64,000 nt of DNA, taken from NCBI RefSeq assembly GCF_007747215.1, contig NZ_CP036273.1, forward strand, positions 2,464,322 through 2,528,321, in the 5' to 3' direction. Below the pieces are notes generated by a model that worked only from the letters and a program-made list of their open reading frames with translations, was not told the DNA's origin and did no database searches. The stretch is from Urbifossiella limnaea. GTDB lineage: Bacteria > Planctomycetota > Planctomycetia > Gemmatales > Gemmataceae. The position numbers and the translations under genes were made by a program. Each line of letters begins with the position of its first letter. The stretch's first letter is position 1. This document shows, piece by piece, positions 39,703 through 48,531 of this stretch.

Positions 39703-41010
39703 CTACGGCGTGACGGGCTGCGTCCAGGCGGCTTCCGTGTCGCCCTTCGCGTACGGGTTTGGGTGCGGCTTCGTGCTCGTCACTTTGGCCCGCACGTACA
39801 GCTCGTTCCCGGTCAGCCGGTAGCTCGGCCGCGCAGCCGTCGAGGTCGCCACCACCTTCCCCACGTCGGCGCCGTACACCCGCGTCACCGGCAGCTCCTG
39901 GCCGTCCTTGTCGAGCCGGGCCGTCGAGTCGAGGTTGGCCCCCTTCAGCGTCGCCACGAACTCCGTCTTGTAACTCACGCCCGGCTCGGTGCGGATGCTC
40001 AGCGTGTAGTCGCCGCCGTCGCGCCGCACGTCGTCCAGCAGCACGCCGGTCGTGGAGTAGAAGTCGCCGGCGTCGATCGCCTTCACGACGGTGTCCGGGG
40101 TCAGGTGAGCGGCCTTCACCATGACCCAGCCGCGGCCGGGGTTCGTCTTGCCCAGGCCCCACTCGTGGTAGGCGTGGGAGTCGTCGGTCGCCAGGCCGTA
40201 CACCACGCCGAGGCCGTGCTTGCCGAGCCGCAGCGCGAGGGCGATGTCCCACACGCGCTCGGTCGAGGCGTGCGTCTCGTCGCCGTAATTCTTCACGCCC
40301 GGGTGGCCGTTGAACACCTCGAAGTACTTGAGCCCGTCCACCAGCAGCATCTCCTCGGCGCGGACGCCCCAGCCGAAGTTCGGGTGGTTCAGGAAGGCGA
40401 TCATGAACCGGCCCGTCTTCGTCCGCTGGTCGGCGACCTGGCGGAGGTTCACGCTGATAGTCTCGGTCGCGTCCTTCCCGTCGATCGGCTTCACCACGTC
40501 GCGGAGGTTGATGCCGTTCATGTGGATCGGCCGCTTGGCGTAGCTGTGGGTGATCTCCTCGGCCGGCACCAGGAGGAATTTGCCCGGCTCCTCCAGCAGC
40601 CCGCGGTACTCGGCGAGGGGCTTCAGCCGCACCTGCGGCTTGCCGTCCTTCTCGCGCCGCTCCAGCCAGCGCTCGCCGAAACGGGCGGCGTACTTCTGCA
40701 CGGCCTGGACGCGCTTCGGGGTGCCGTCGGCGGGCGCCCACTTCTCGCCCTCGGCGAGGACGTTGTGGTCGGTGAGCGCCAGGAAGTGGTAGCCGTGGGT
40801 GCGGTACCAGTCGGCGATCATCTCGGGGAAGTCGTCGCCGTCGGACCACAGCGAGTGCGTGTGGAGGTTCCCCTTCCAGTACTGCGGCGCGGCGACCGCG
40901 ACCGGCAGCGGCGAGGGCGGGGCGGGGGCGTCGGGCGCCGGGTTCTGGAACGCAACCGCGGCGGCCAGTAGCGCGAGCGTGGCGCCGACGGCGAGGAGGG
41001 CACGGGGCAT
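39703..41010 (-). CDS. Secreted CehA/McbA-type PHP metallohydrolase
   Basis: The 435-residue product has a signal peptide (MPRALLAVGATLALLAAAVA). The PHP domain has metal-binding blocks YWKGNLHTHSLWSDGDD, LALTDHNVLAEG, VPAEEITHS, HMNGINL, FLNHPNFGW and a C-terminal LATDDSHAY. Relatives hydrolyse phosphoesters or carbamates outside the cytoplasm. A beta-rich C-terminal domain (about 320-435) contains LSIRTEPGVSYKTEFVATLK. It is separated from the convergent ATC-hydrolase-like gene only by the 141-base element. The start at 41010 is chosen for its signal peptide. Confidence 0.88.
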   Translation of the reverse strand: MPRALLAVGATLALLAAAVAFQNPAPDAPAPPSPLPVAVAAPQYWKGNLHTHSLWSDGDDFPEMIADWYRTHGYHFLALTDHNVLAEGEKWAPADGTPKRVQAVQKYAARFGERWLERREKDGKPQVRLKPLAEYRGLLEEPGKFLLVPAEEITHSYAKRPIHMNGINLRDVVKPIDGKDATETISVNLRQVADQRTKTGRFMIAFLNHPNFGWGVRAEEMLLVDGLKYFEVFNGHPGVKNYGDETHASTERVWDIALALRLGKHGLGVVYGLATDDSHAYHEWGLGKTNPGRGWVMVKAAHLTPDTVVKAIDAGDFYSTTGVLLDDVRRDGGDYTLSIRTEPGVSYKTEFVATLKGANLDSTARLDKDGQELPVTRVYGADVGKVVATSTAARPSYRLTGNELYVRAKVTSTKPHPNPYAKGDTEAAWTQPVTP

Positions 41011-41099
41011 GACATGGGTCCGGCGAGGGCGGGTCGGGAATAGCATACCACCCCGCGGGGCCGTGTGTGCCACCGCCCCCCATCCCGGTGAGCCGCCAC

Positions 41100-41783
41100 A
41101 TGCTTCGCCGCAGCGCGACCGCGATTCTTCTCCTGATTTTCACCATCCTGCCGGCCGCGGCCGACGACTCGCCGCGCGTCGTGCGCGAGAACATCGAGTG
41201 GCTCGACGTGTGGATTCCCGGCAACAACACGACCGGCCAGCCGCGGGTGCTCCTGGTCGGCGACTCGATCACGCGCGGGTACTACAAGGCCGTCGAGGAC
41301 GCGCTGAAGGGGAAGGCGATCATATGCCGGCTGGCGACGAGCAAGAGCCTGGGCGACCCCGGCCTGCTCGACGAGGTGCGGCTGGTGCTCGGGCAGGCGA
41401 AGTTCGACGTGGTCCACTTCAACAACGGGATGCACGGCTGGGGCTACACCGAGGCCGAGTACGCGAAGGCGCTCCCGGAGTTGGTCGCCGTGCTGCGGAA
41501 GGGTGCTCCGCAGGCCAAGCTGGTGTGGGGCCACACGACGCCGGTTCGCGTGTCGGGCAAGCTCGACCAGGTGGACGCGAAGACCGACCGCGTGAAGGCG
41601 CGGAACGCGGCCGCGGCGGCGGTGATGGCGAAGGAGGGGGTCCCGGTGAACGACCTGTTCGCGCCGCTGGCTGAGCACCCCGAACTGTTCTCGAACGACG
41701 GCGTTCACCTTACCGCGAAGGGCTCAGCGGCACTCGGCGAACAGGTGGCCGGGCACGTGCTCAAGGTGTTGGTGGCGAAATGA
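41100..41783 (+). CDS. Secreted SGNH/GDSL-type hydrolase
   Basis: The 227-residue product has a signal peptide (MLRRSATAILLLIFTILPAAA). The SGNH blocks are I (VLLVGDSITRGYY, nucleophile Ser), III (FNNGMHGWGY, Asn) and V (NDGVHLTAKG, Asp and His). The block II Gly lies in KSLGDPG. Such enzymes are esterases that often deacetylate polysaccharides. The 3' end overlaps the convergent DUF1990 gene by 23 bases. An in-frame ATG at 41067 lies upstream but would put a Pro-rich stretch before the signal peptide. Confidence 0.9.
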   Translation: MLRRSATAILLLIFTILPAAADDSPRVVRENIEWLDVWIPGNNTTGQPRVLLVGDSITRGYYKAVEDALKGKAIICRLATSKSLGDPGLLDEVRLVLGQAKFDVVHFNNGMHGWGYTEAEYAKALPELVAVLRKGAPQAKLVWGHTTPVRVSGKLDQVDAKTDRVKARNAAAAAVMAKEGVPVNDLFAPLAEHPELFSNDGVHLTAKGSAALGEQVAGHVLKVLVAK

Positions 41784-42339
41784 CGGCCCGCCGCATCGCG
41801 GCCGCGGAGTCGTGGGCGAAGCGGCGCTGGGCGCGGCGGGTGAGCGGGTAACCGAGCCGGGTCAGCGGGTGCCGCGGCCGCGAAAACGCGACGATGTCGT
41901 ACCACACGGTGTCGGTCGCGCGGTCCCACTCCACGAGGAACCGCTCCTCGCCGGATTCCGCGTGGTCGGGCAGGGTGCCGTAGGCGAAGCCGAACCTCGT
42001 CGGCTCGTCCACGGCGTAGGCGATCCGCGCGGCGTTCACCCACCAAACGCCGACGAGCCGGGCCACGACCGCAACCACCTCGCCGGGCCGCAGCGGCAGG
42101 TCGGCCGGGTGCGCGCTCGCCCAGCCGAGGTTGAACTGCTCCCAGCGCACCAGTGCGGCACGGGCGGTACGGAACACCGCTTCCCCCTCGCCGAGCCGGA
42201 CCCGGGTGCGGTCCACGGTGTACCCCGGCGGCGGCGTGGCGGCGGTCGAGCCGACCGAGAGGTAGGTGAAAGACAACTTGGCCTGTGCCGCGCGGAAGGC
42301 GTCGAGCGCGGCAGGTGTCGGCCGGCGGAACAGGATCAT
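41761..42339 (-). CDS. DUF1990 family protein
   Basis: The 192-residue product matches DUF1990 in size and pattern: FTYLSVGSTAATPPPGYTVD, WEQFNLGWAS, VVAVVARLVGVWWVNAARIA, FGFAYGTLPDHAESGEERFL and a C-terminal PLTRLGYPLTRRAQRRFAHD. The family has no assigned activity; the fold is predicted to be related to lipid- or small-molecule-binding START-like proteins. It overlaps the SGNH hydrolase gene at the 3' end by 23 bases and diverges from the metallophosphoesterase gene 94 bases away. Confidence 0.9.
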   Translation of the reverse strand: MILFRRPTPAALDAFRAAQAKLSFTYLSVGSTAATPPPGYTVDRTRVRLGEGEAVFRTARAALVRWEQFNLGWASAHPADLPLRPGEVVAVVARLVGVWWVNAARIAYAVDEPTRFGFAYGTLPDHAESGEERFLVEWDRATDTVWYDIVAFSRPRHPLTRLGYPLTRRAQRRFAHDSAAAMRRAVISPPTP

Positions 42340-42433
42340 TGTGGCGCATCCGGGTTATGTGCGTGTTCAACCGCGGCGCGGAAGGTGTCGCAACGGTTCG
42401 CCCGCTACAACAATAATTCCGCTCAGAGGCACC

Positions 42434-43294
42434 ATGACCCGCCGCCTCCCCCGGCTGACCCGCCGCCGCTTCTGGGGCGCCGCCGCGCTCACCGGGCTCG
42501 GGCTCGGGCTGTACACCTGGCGCGTCGAACCCCACTGGCTCGAATTCGTCCGCCGCGACCTCCCGATCCGCGACCTGCCCGACGCCCTGGTCGGCCGCAC
42601 CCTCGCGCAGGTCAGCGACATCCACGTCGGGCCGCGCGTCGATCCCGACTACCTCGCTGCGTCGTTCCGCGCGCTGTCGGCGCTGAACCCTGACGTGGTC
42701 ACGCTCACCGGCGACTTCGTGAGCGCCACCGGCACCGAGCGCGTGGACGAGGCGGCGCAGCTGCTGGAGAACCTGTCGCGGCCGTCGCTTGGCACCTTCG
42801 CCGTGCTCGGCAACCACGACTACGGCGCCGGCTGGAACAACCCCCGCGTCGCCGACCAGCTCACGAAGCGCCTCGCCGACGTCGGCGTCCGCGTGCTGCG
42901 GAACCAGAGCGCGGACGTGTCCGGCCTGCGCCTCACCGGGCTCGAAGACGTGTGGGGGCCGAACTTCGACCTGCGGACGGTGCAGGCCGCGCTCGCGGCC
43001 GAACCGCCGGGGCTGGTGCTGTGTCACAACCCCGACGCCGCCGACGTGAACGTGTGGGGCCGCTACCGGGGCTGGATTCTCTCCGGCCACACGCACGGCG
43101 GGCAGTGCAAGCCGCCGTTCCTGCCGCCGCCGCTGCTGCCGGTGGCGAACAAGCGGTACACCGCCGGCGAGTTCGACCTCGGCGACGGCCGCCGCCTGTA
43201 CATCAACCGCGGCCTCGGCCACCTGACGCGGGTGCGGTTCAACGTCCGCCCCGAGATTACACTGTTCCGCCTCGTCCGCGAGGAACCGACGTGA
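42434..43294 (+). CDS. Tat-exported or membrane-anchored metallophosphoesterase
   Basis: The 286-residue product has a twin-arginine leader (TRRRFWGAAALTGLGLGLYT). The complete calcineurin-like metal set is present: SDIHVG, TGDFV, LGNHDYG, CHNPD and SGHTHGGQ. It is most like YkuE/LpxG-type enzymes that hydrolyse phosphate esters of lipids at the envelope; the substrate is not certain. GAGG lies a few bases before the ATG. Its stop overlaps the GTG of the downstream GNAT gene (GTGA), indicating coupling. Confidence 0.92.
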   Translation: MTRRLPRLTRRRFWGAAALTGLGLGLYTWRVEPHWLEFVRRDLPIRDLPDALVGRTLAQVSDIHVGPRVDPDYLAASFRALSALNPDVVTLTGDFVSATGTERVDEAAQLLENLSRPSLGTFAVLGNHDYGAGWNNPRVADQLTKRLADVGVRVLRNQSADVSGLRLTGLEDVWGPNFDLRTVQAALAAEPPGLVLCHNPDAADVNVWGRYRGWILSGHTHGGQCKPPFLPPPLLPVANKRYTAGEFDLGDGRRLYINRGLGHLTRVRFNVRPEITLFRLVREEPT

Positions 43295-43779
43295 CCCTGC
43301 GGGACGCCACCGCCGCCGATTCGGACGCCATCTGGGCCATCTTCCGCGCCGTCGTCGCCGCCGGCGACGCCTTCCCGTTCCCCGACGACTATTCCCGCGA
43401 GCAGGCGCTCGCCTACTGGTTCGCGCCGGGCACGCACGTTCGCGTCGCGGAGGCCGACGGCCGCGTCGTCGGGTCGTACACGGTGCGGCCGAACCAGCCG
43501 GGCCGCGCCGCGCACCTCGCCAACGGCGCGTACCTCGTCGATCCCGCTGCCCGGGGCATGGGGATCGGCCGAGCGCTCGGCGAAGACTCGGTAAAGGAAT
43601 GTCGCCGCCTCGGCTATCGTGGTATGCAGTTCAACCTCGTCGTCGCCACGAACGAGGCCGCCGTCCGCGTCTGGACCGCCTGCGGGTTCCGTATCATCGG
43701 CACCGTTCCCGGTGCGTTCCGCCACGCCACCCTCGGCTTAGTCGACGCCCACGTCATGTATCGATCGCTGCTCGACTGA
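43291..43779 (+). CDS. GNAT N-acetyltransferase
   Basis: The 162-residue product is a single GNAT domain. It opens VTLRDATAADSDAIWAIFRA, has the acetyl-CoA loop in VDPAARGMGIGRALGEDSVK (Q/RxxGxG/A), and motif B in NEAAVRVWTACGFRIIGTVP. The GTG start overlaps the metallophosphoesterase stop. The substrate is unknown; the FRIIGTVPGAFRH ending is common in amino-acid or phosphinothricin-type acetyltransferases. Confidence 0.92.
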   Translation: MTLRDATAADSDAIWAIFRAVVAAGDAFPFPDDYSREQALAYWFAPGTHVRVAEADGRVVGSYTVRPNQPGRAAHLANGAYLVDPAARGMGIGRALGEDSVKECRRLGYRGMQFNLVVATNEAAVRVWTACGFRIIGTVPGAFRHATLGLVDAHVMYRSLLD

Positions 43780-43797
43780 CCCCTCCCGGAGACCGCC

Positions 43798-45051
43798 ATG
43801 CCCCGAGTCGTCGCCGTCGTCCTACTCACCGCATCGGTTGCCGCCGCGGCCGACTGGCCCGCGTGGCGCGGCCCCACCGGCCAGGGGCTCGCCGACGAGC
43901 CGGCCGTGCCGCTGAAGTGGGGTCCGAAAGAGAGCATCAAGTGGAAGGTGCCGCTGGCCCACCCCGGCAACTCGACCCCGGTCGTGTGGAAGGATTCGAT
44001 CTACCTCACGCTGGCGACGAAGGGCGGCGCCACCCGAAGCCTCCTGTGCCTGTCCCGCGCCGACGGCTCGACACGCTGGCAGAAGGACGTGCAGTACGAG
44101 GAGCAGGAGCGGAACTGGAACGAGACGTGGTACGCGAACGCCTCCCCGGTCGTGGACGCCGAGCGCGTCGTCGTCAGCTTCGGCTCGGCGGGGATGTTCT
44201 GCTTCAACCACGCCGGCGCGGAGCAGTGGCGGCGCACGGACCTGGGCCGCTGGGAGCACGCATTCGGCAACAGTTCGTCGCCGGTGTTGCACGGCGGCCG
44301 CGTCATCCTGTGGTGCGGCCCGAACGAGAAGGAAGGCCGCAACTACCTCCTCGCCGTTGACGCACGCACCGGCAAGACCGCCTGGGAGCACGACGAGCCG
44401 ACCGGCTCGTGGGCCACGCCGGTGCTCGCCAAGGTGAACGGGCAGGACCAACTGATCCTCGGCCTGTCGAAGGATGTGAAGACGCAGCCCGAGGAGAAGC
44501 ACGGCCACCTGAAGGGCTACGACCCGGCCACCGGTTCTGAGCTGTGGTCGGCGCGCGGCCTGAACAGCTACGTCTACACGTCGGCACTCGTGGCCGACGG
44601 CGTGGTCGTTGGCATGTCCGGCTACGGCGGCTCGGCGATGGCCGTGAAGCTGGGCGGCCGCGGCGACGTCACCGCGGACCGGCTGTGGATTCACCCGAAG
44701 AACACGCAGCGCGTCGGCTCGGGGGTGGTCGTCGGCGGGCACATCTACCAGGTGGACGAGGACGGCCGACCGCACCGCTACGACCTGCGGACCGGGGCCG
44801 ACGCCTGGGCCGAGGAGGCGAAGCTGAAGGGCGGCGTGACGTGGGGCTCGATGGTCCACGCCGGCGGCCGGCTGTACGTGATGATGCGCGACGGCAGCAC
44901 GCACGTGCTGGCGCCGGCGGCGAAGTTCGAGCTACTGGCGACGAACCTACTCGGGCCGGGTGAGCAGACGAACGCCTCCCCGGTGGTGGCCGGTGGCGAG
45001 TTGTTCCTGCGGACGTTCCGCCACCTGTGGTGCGTCGCGGTGAAGAAGTGA
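43798..45051 (+). CDS. Secreted PQQ-like beta-propeller protein
   Basis: The 417-residue product has a signal peptide (MPRVVAVVLLTASVAAAA) and repeated PQQ-type blades: ADWPAWRGPTGQGLADE, STPVVWKDSIYLTLAT, NASPVVDAERVVVSFGSAGM, LLAVDARTGKTAWEHDEPTG and LKGYDPATGSELWSARG. Planctomycetes encode many such outer-membrane-beta-barrel-assembly-like propellers of unknown role. There is no dehydrogenase active site, so it is not a PQQ enzyme. It starts 18 bases after the GNAT gene and may share its transcript. Confidence 0.9.
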   Translation: MPRVVAVVLLTASVAAAADWPAWRGPTGQGLADEPAVPLKWGPKESIKWKVPLAHPGNSTPVVWKDSIYLTLATKGGATRSLLCLSRADGSTRWQKDVQYEEQERNWNETWYANASPVVDAERVVVSFGSAGMFCFNHAGAEQWRRTDLGRWEHAFGNSSSPVLHGGRVILWCGPNEKEGRNYLLAVDARTGKTAWEHDEPTGSWATPVLAKVNGQDQLILGLSKDVKTQPEEKHGHLKGYDPATGSELWSARGLNSYVYTSALVADGVVVGMSGYGGSAMAVKLGGRGDVTADRLWIHPKNTQRVGSGVVVGGHIYQVDEDGRPHRYDLRTGADAWAEEAKLKGGVTWGSMVHAGGRLYVMMRDGSTHVLAPAAKFELLATNLLGPGEQTNASPVVAGGELFLRTFRHLWCVAVKK

Positions 45052-45056
45052 GGGCG

Positions 45057-45398
45057 TCAGAAGTCGCGGACCGCGTCGTCGAGTGTCTCGAACGTGGGGA
45101 TGAGGCGGTCCAACTTCGTCAGCCGGAGTTCCTCCCGCGCCGGTCCCTCGGGGCAACACAGCCGGAATTGGGTGCCGCGGGCGGCCTGCACCCGCCGGTG
45201 GAGCAGGATCAGTTTCCCGAGAACCCACGATGGTAAGGCCACCTTCGGGGGTAACTCCAGGACCACGCGCCCGCGCTCAAGTGCGATCACCTTCGCGAGC
45301 CCGTCGTCGGCCAGCTCCGTGCTGCCGTCGCGCTCCGTGAGGGACACCACGGCCACGCCGTGGTGATAGCGCAGCCACCATGCCAGGTCGTCGGTCAT
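45057..45398 (-). CDS. STAS-like domain protein
   Basis: The 113-residue product has the beta-alpha pattern of anti-sigma-factor-antagonist (STAS) domains: VAVVSLTERDG, GRVVLELPPKVALPSWVLGK and LILLHRRVQAARGTQFRLCC, ending in TKLDRLIPTFETLDDAV, which matches the usual last helix. The Ser/Thr phosphorylated in true antagonists would sit in the PSWVLGK loop, where a Ser is present. It may act in a partner-switching pathway, but no anti-sigma kinase is nearby. It follows the DoxX-like gene by 16 bases on the same strand. Confidence 0.7.
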   Translation of the reverse strand: MTDDLAWWLRYHHGVAVVSLTERDGSTELADDGLAKVIALERGRVVLELPPKVALPSWVLGKLILLHRRVQAARGTQFRLCCPEGPAREELRLTKLDRLIPTFETLDDAVRDF

Positions 45399-45414
45399 GT
45401 GACCCCGGGGCCGC

Positions 45415-45831
45415 TCAGCGGCCGAGGAAGATGGTGCCGAACAACCGCGGCTCGCGGAGGGCGAGGCCGAGCCACGCCAGCACGCCGAGGCCGACCGCGA
45501 AGCCGACCGGGAAGCCCACGTCGCCGGCGTTCACGTGCGTCGCCGCCGCCCCGCCGAGGTAGCCGGTCAGGAGGATCGCCCCGAGAACCGCCGTCCGCGG
45601 CAGCGCGTACAAAGTTGTGCTCGCCAGCAGCACCAACCCGATGCCGCGGATCGCGTCCGTCGGAATGCCGAGTCTGGCGCTCGCCTCCAGTACCGGACCG
45701 GCCCCGACGACCTTCATGCCGGCGTCGACCAGTAGAAACGCCACGACCAGCCCGCTGATGACGCGTCCGGCCCACTGCACGACCGGCGCCTGGTTCGAGC
45801 CCACGTCCATCTCATCTCTCCGTAGAGTCAT
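45415..45831 (-). CDS. DoxX-like membrane protein
   Basis: The 138-residue product has four predicted membrane helices and a DoxX_2-like pattern: RVISGLVVAFLLVDAGMKVV, GIGLVLLASTTLYALPRTAV and LLTGYLGGAAATHVNAGD. Function of this group is poorly known; some relatives take part in redox processes. The start at 45831 overlaps the upstream membrane-protein stop (ATGA). A second ATG at 45810 has a better ribosome-binding site (GGAGAG), so the true N-terminus may be 7 residues shorter. Confidence 0.85.
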   Translation of the reverse strand: MTLRRDEMDVGSNQAPVVQWAGRVISGLVVAFLLVDAGMKVVGAGPVLEASARLGIPTDAIRGIGLVLLASTTLYALPRTAVLGAILLTGYLGGAAATHVNAGDVGFPVGFAVGLGVLAWLGLALREPRLFGTIFLGR

Positions 45832-46460
45832 CGCACCACGGTCGGCGGCGGGCGGAACAGCCACTTCAGCAGCAGGTGCGTCGGCAAGTAAACGAGCAGC
45901 GGCAGGCCCGCCATGAGCAGCGCCAGCCAGGCCAGGGGCGGCATCAACGTCTGGGCCTGGTTGTCGTCCATGCCGTACACGTAGTTCACGTTCACCGGCA
46001 CGTCCGGGTTGGCCGGGTCGGGCGGCGGGGCCGGCAGCAGGAAGTAGCACACCGGCATCAGCACCCACGCCAGCGTCGCCCACGCCCAGAACGCCCGGCG
46101 GTCGTAGCCGAGGCGGTAGATGAACCAGAGGAGCACCAGCGGCAGCCAGAAGTGGAAGAAGGAGAGGCCGCGGGTGAACAGCGAGAGGCTGTCGCGGAAC
46201 ATGTACGCCGTCATGCCCGTGAGCGGGAAGCCGGCGAGGGTGGCGAGGAAGTCCGCGATCCACACGGACTGCGGGACGAGAATGCCGACGGCCGGTGCGG
46301 ACGCGAGTAGGGAGCGGTTCGTCCACGCGGCGGCGAGGCCCATCAGGAGGGCGATGTCGCAGTAGTACAGGAAGTTCGTCGGGCCGTAGGCGTGCCAGTA
46401 GTACGGCACCAGCACGGCGACGAACGCAGTGTACGCCAGCTTCGCCGGGAGCGGGATCAT
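45828..46460 (-). CDS. Multi-pass membrane protein of unknown function
   Basis: The 210-residue product has about six to seven membrane helices: AYTAFVAVLVPYYWHAYGPT, NFLYYCDIALLMGLAAAW, FPLTGMTAYMFRDSLSLFTR, FHFWLPLVLLWFIYRLGYD and a C-terminal LAWLALLMAGLPLLVYLPTH. The HxYGPTNFLYxCD and HFWLPLxL motifs suggest a conserved family I recall from planctomycetes and other phyla, without assigned function. It overlaps the DoxX-like gene (ATGA), so both, and probably the STAS-like gene, form one operon. Confidence 0.8.
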   Translation of the reverse strand: MIPLPAKLAYTAFVAVLVPYYWHAYGPTNFLYYCDIALLMGLAAAWTNRSLLASAPAVGILVPQSVWIADFLATLAGFPLTGMTAYMFRDSLSLFTRGLSFFHFWLPLVLLWFIYRLGYDRRAFWAWATLAWVLMPVCYFLLPAPPPDPANPDVPVNVNYVYGMDDNQAQTLMPPLAWLALLMAGLPLLVYLPTHLLLKWLFRPPPTVVR

Positions 46461-46509
46461 CGAGGGGGCTCCGCGACCGTGTCGCCGTCCAGTCTACGCA
46501 CTCACCGCG

Positions 46510-48399
46510 TCACGGCTCGTTGGTCACGACCAGCACGTCGCAGTTGCGGTAGAAGTCGAACCGGCGGGCAACGACCCGATGCGGCGCGGTCGTCAGCGGC
46601 CGCACCCACTGTGTCCAGGTCGGCTCGGGGATGAGCAGGTAGCCGGGCGTCGGCACGGCGAGAAAGTCGGCGGCGGCGTGCGGGCCGGGCAGCTTCGACA
46701 CCTCACGCTTGGCGTAAAAGACCACGCTCGGCTGGAACCAGTCGTACCCGCCGACGCGGAGGTCGCGGGTCGGGTCGTCGAGGCGGGCGTCGGCGACGAG
46801 GCCGCGCGGCGCCTTGTACGGATCCATGCCGGCGGGGACCACCGCCGCCACACCCGCCACGAATGCGACGGACGAAGCCGCCATCGCAACCAGGAACCCG
46901 TGCCGGTCGCCGAGCCGCAGGCGCCACGCCATCGCGGCGGCGCCGACCAGCGGAATCAGTCCGAGGACCGCCCACCGCTCCAGTCCGGGGAACGTCCGCA
47001 GCTTCGGGACTGGGATCGTCCCGGCGACGACGAGCAGCCCCGCGGCGAACAGGACGCCGACAAGCGCGACGCCGACGACGGCGGCGAAGACGAGCCAGCG
47101 CGGCACGGCGAGGCCGTCGCGCCAGCGGACGAGGAAGCGGGCGGTGAGGATCGCCAGGGCCGGGTACAGCGGCAGGACGTAGTTCGGCAGCTTCGTCGAG
47201 ACGAGCGAGAAGACGGTGAGGTACGAGAGGAACCAGCAGAGCAGGTAACGATTAGCGCGGTCGCCCGGCGGTTGGCTGCCGTCGTGCGTGGTTACCCCCC
47301 TCACCCCGCGTGCTTCGCCGCGACCCTCTCCCCCGAGGGGAGAGGGTGGCGAGACACCATCCGTTTCGGGTCGTGGTGTGCGGTGCAATGCCCGCCCGTG
47401 ATGAGGGTCGGGAGCGCCCACCCTCTCCCCTCGGGGGAGAGGGTCGCGGCGAAGCACGCGGGGTGAGGGGGTTAACCACGCGCGACGAAGTCCTGGAACT
47501 GCGTTCCACACGCGAACCACGAACGCCGGCACCCGCGCTTCGGCCGCCGCGTACCACAGCGTCGCACACAGGACGACGCTCCACGGCGCGAACAACACCA
47601 GCAGCGCCGCCGCGTGGTAGAAGATCGGCCCGCTGTGGTTCTCCATCGGCGTCAGCGCCCGGTTCACGTTCTCGTTCAGGAAGAACGCCTTCGGCCACGC
47701 CCCGCGCGTCTCCGCCGCCACCAGCCCGTACCACGGCCCCGCCACCAGCAGGAACGTCAGCAGCGCCCACCCGAGCCGCCGGTCCAGCAACCGCCGTAAC
47801 TCGCCGTTCCACGCGAAGTACAGGAGGAACACCAGCCCCGGCACCGCCACGCCGACCGGGCCTTTCGACAAGGCCGCCAGCCCGCACGCGGCGGCCGTCG
47901 GCACCCACCAGCCGCGGCCGCCGGCCTCGTGGCCGACCCAGAACATCAGGTACGTCAGCACCGTGAACAGCAGCAGCGTGGCGTCCGGCGTGGCGGCGTG
48001 GGCCAGCACGCAAAACTCGATCGCCGACGCGAGCACGATTCCGGCCAGCAGGCCGGTGCCGCGGCCGAACATGCGCCGGGCCAGTTCGTAGGTGAGGAGG
48101 ATCGTGAGCCAGCCGCACAGCACCGACGGCAGCCGCGCCGAGAACTCGCTGACACCGCACGCCGCGTAGCTGAGGCGCAGCAGCCAGTACTGCATCACCG
48201 GCTTCTGCGTCCGCAGCTCGAAGTTGAACGTCGGCACGACCCACGAGTCGGCCTCACGCATCTCGCGGCCGGCCTCGGCGTTCACGCCCTCGTCCACGTC
48301 CCACAGGCTCGACACGCCGAGGTTCGGCAGCGTCAGCACCGCGGCGGCGCACAGCAGTACGGCGTAGTCGGCGGCCCGGGTTCGGAACCAGCCCGGCAT
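46510..48399 (-). CDS. ArnT-like glycosyltransferase (GT83/GT39-type) with an in-frame palindromic insertion
   Basis: The 629-residue product is a polytopic lipid-linked-sugar transferase. The family active-site loop is present near the N-terminus (LWDVDEGVNAEAGREMREAD), then many helices, and the end is soluble (LLIPEPTWTQWVRPLTTAPH). It would add a sugar, such as aminoarabinose in ArnT, to lipid A or another envelope lipid. About residues 304-372 (LTPSPRVLRRDPLPRGERVG up to GVSPPSPLGGEGRGEARGVR) are encoded by a palindromic repeat and have no place in the family; flanking membrane blocks join naturally when it is removed. Whether the protein still works is uncertain. Confidence 0.88.
   Translation of the reverse strand: MPGWFRTRAADYAVLLCAAAVLTLPNLGVSSLWDVDEGVNAEAGREMREADSWVVPTFNFELRTQKPVMQYWLLRLSYAACGVSEFSARLPSVLCGWLTILLTYELARRMFGRGTGLLAGIVLASAIEFCVLAHAATPDATLLLFTVLTYLMFWVGHEAGGRGWWVPTAAACGLAALSKGPVGVAVPGLVFLLYFAWNGELRRLLDRRLGWALLTFLLVAGPWYGLVAAETRGAWPKAFFLNENVNRALTPMENHSGPIFYHAAALLVLFAPWSVVLCATLWYAAAEARVPAFVVRVWNAVPGLRRAWLTPSPRVLRRDPLPRGERVGAPDPHHGRALHRTPRPETDGVSPPSPLGGEGRGEARGVRGVTTHDGSQPPGDRANRYLLCWFLSYLTVFSLVSTKLPNYVLPLYPALAILTARFLVRWRDGLAVPRWLVFAAVVGVALVGVLFAAGLLVVAGTIPVPKLRTFPGLERWAVLGLIPLVGAAAMAWRLRLGDRHGFLVAMAASSVAFVAGVAAVVPAGMDPYKAPRGLVADARLDDPTRDLRVGGYDWFQPSVVFYAKREVSKLPGPHAAADFLAVPTPGYLLIPEPTWTQWVRPLTTAPHRVVARRFDFYRNCDVLVVTNEP
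47283..47487. repeat. About 205-base palindromic repeat inside the ArnT-like gene
   Basis: Arms of about 66 bases (about 47283-47348 and 47421-47487) are reverse complements with about three mismatches. Each arm carries CCCTCACCCCGCGTGC and its own small hairpin CCCTCTCCCC/GGGGAGAGGG. The CCCTCTCCCC-type repeat is common between genes in several phyla (general knowledge). Here it lies inside a coding region and the reading frame stays open through it. Exact ends are uncertain by a few bases. Confidence 0.85.
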
Positions 48400-48531
48400 G
48401 TCGGCCTCCGGAGCGGTCGGCGGATCGGCCGCGCAGGTTACCCCAACCCCGCCGCCGGGCGGAAGCCGAGTTCGGCTTGCGTCGGGCGGGCGGAATCGGG
48501 TCCAATCCGACCTCCCCGCACGGAAGCGGCC

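Noticed and set aside
47283-47487. CRISPR or tandem repeat array
   Set aside because: The repeat is a single inverted structure with no regular direct repeats or spacers.
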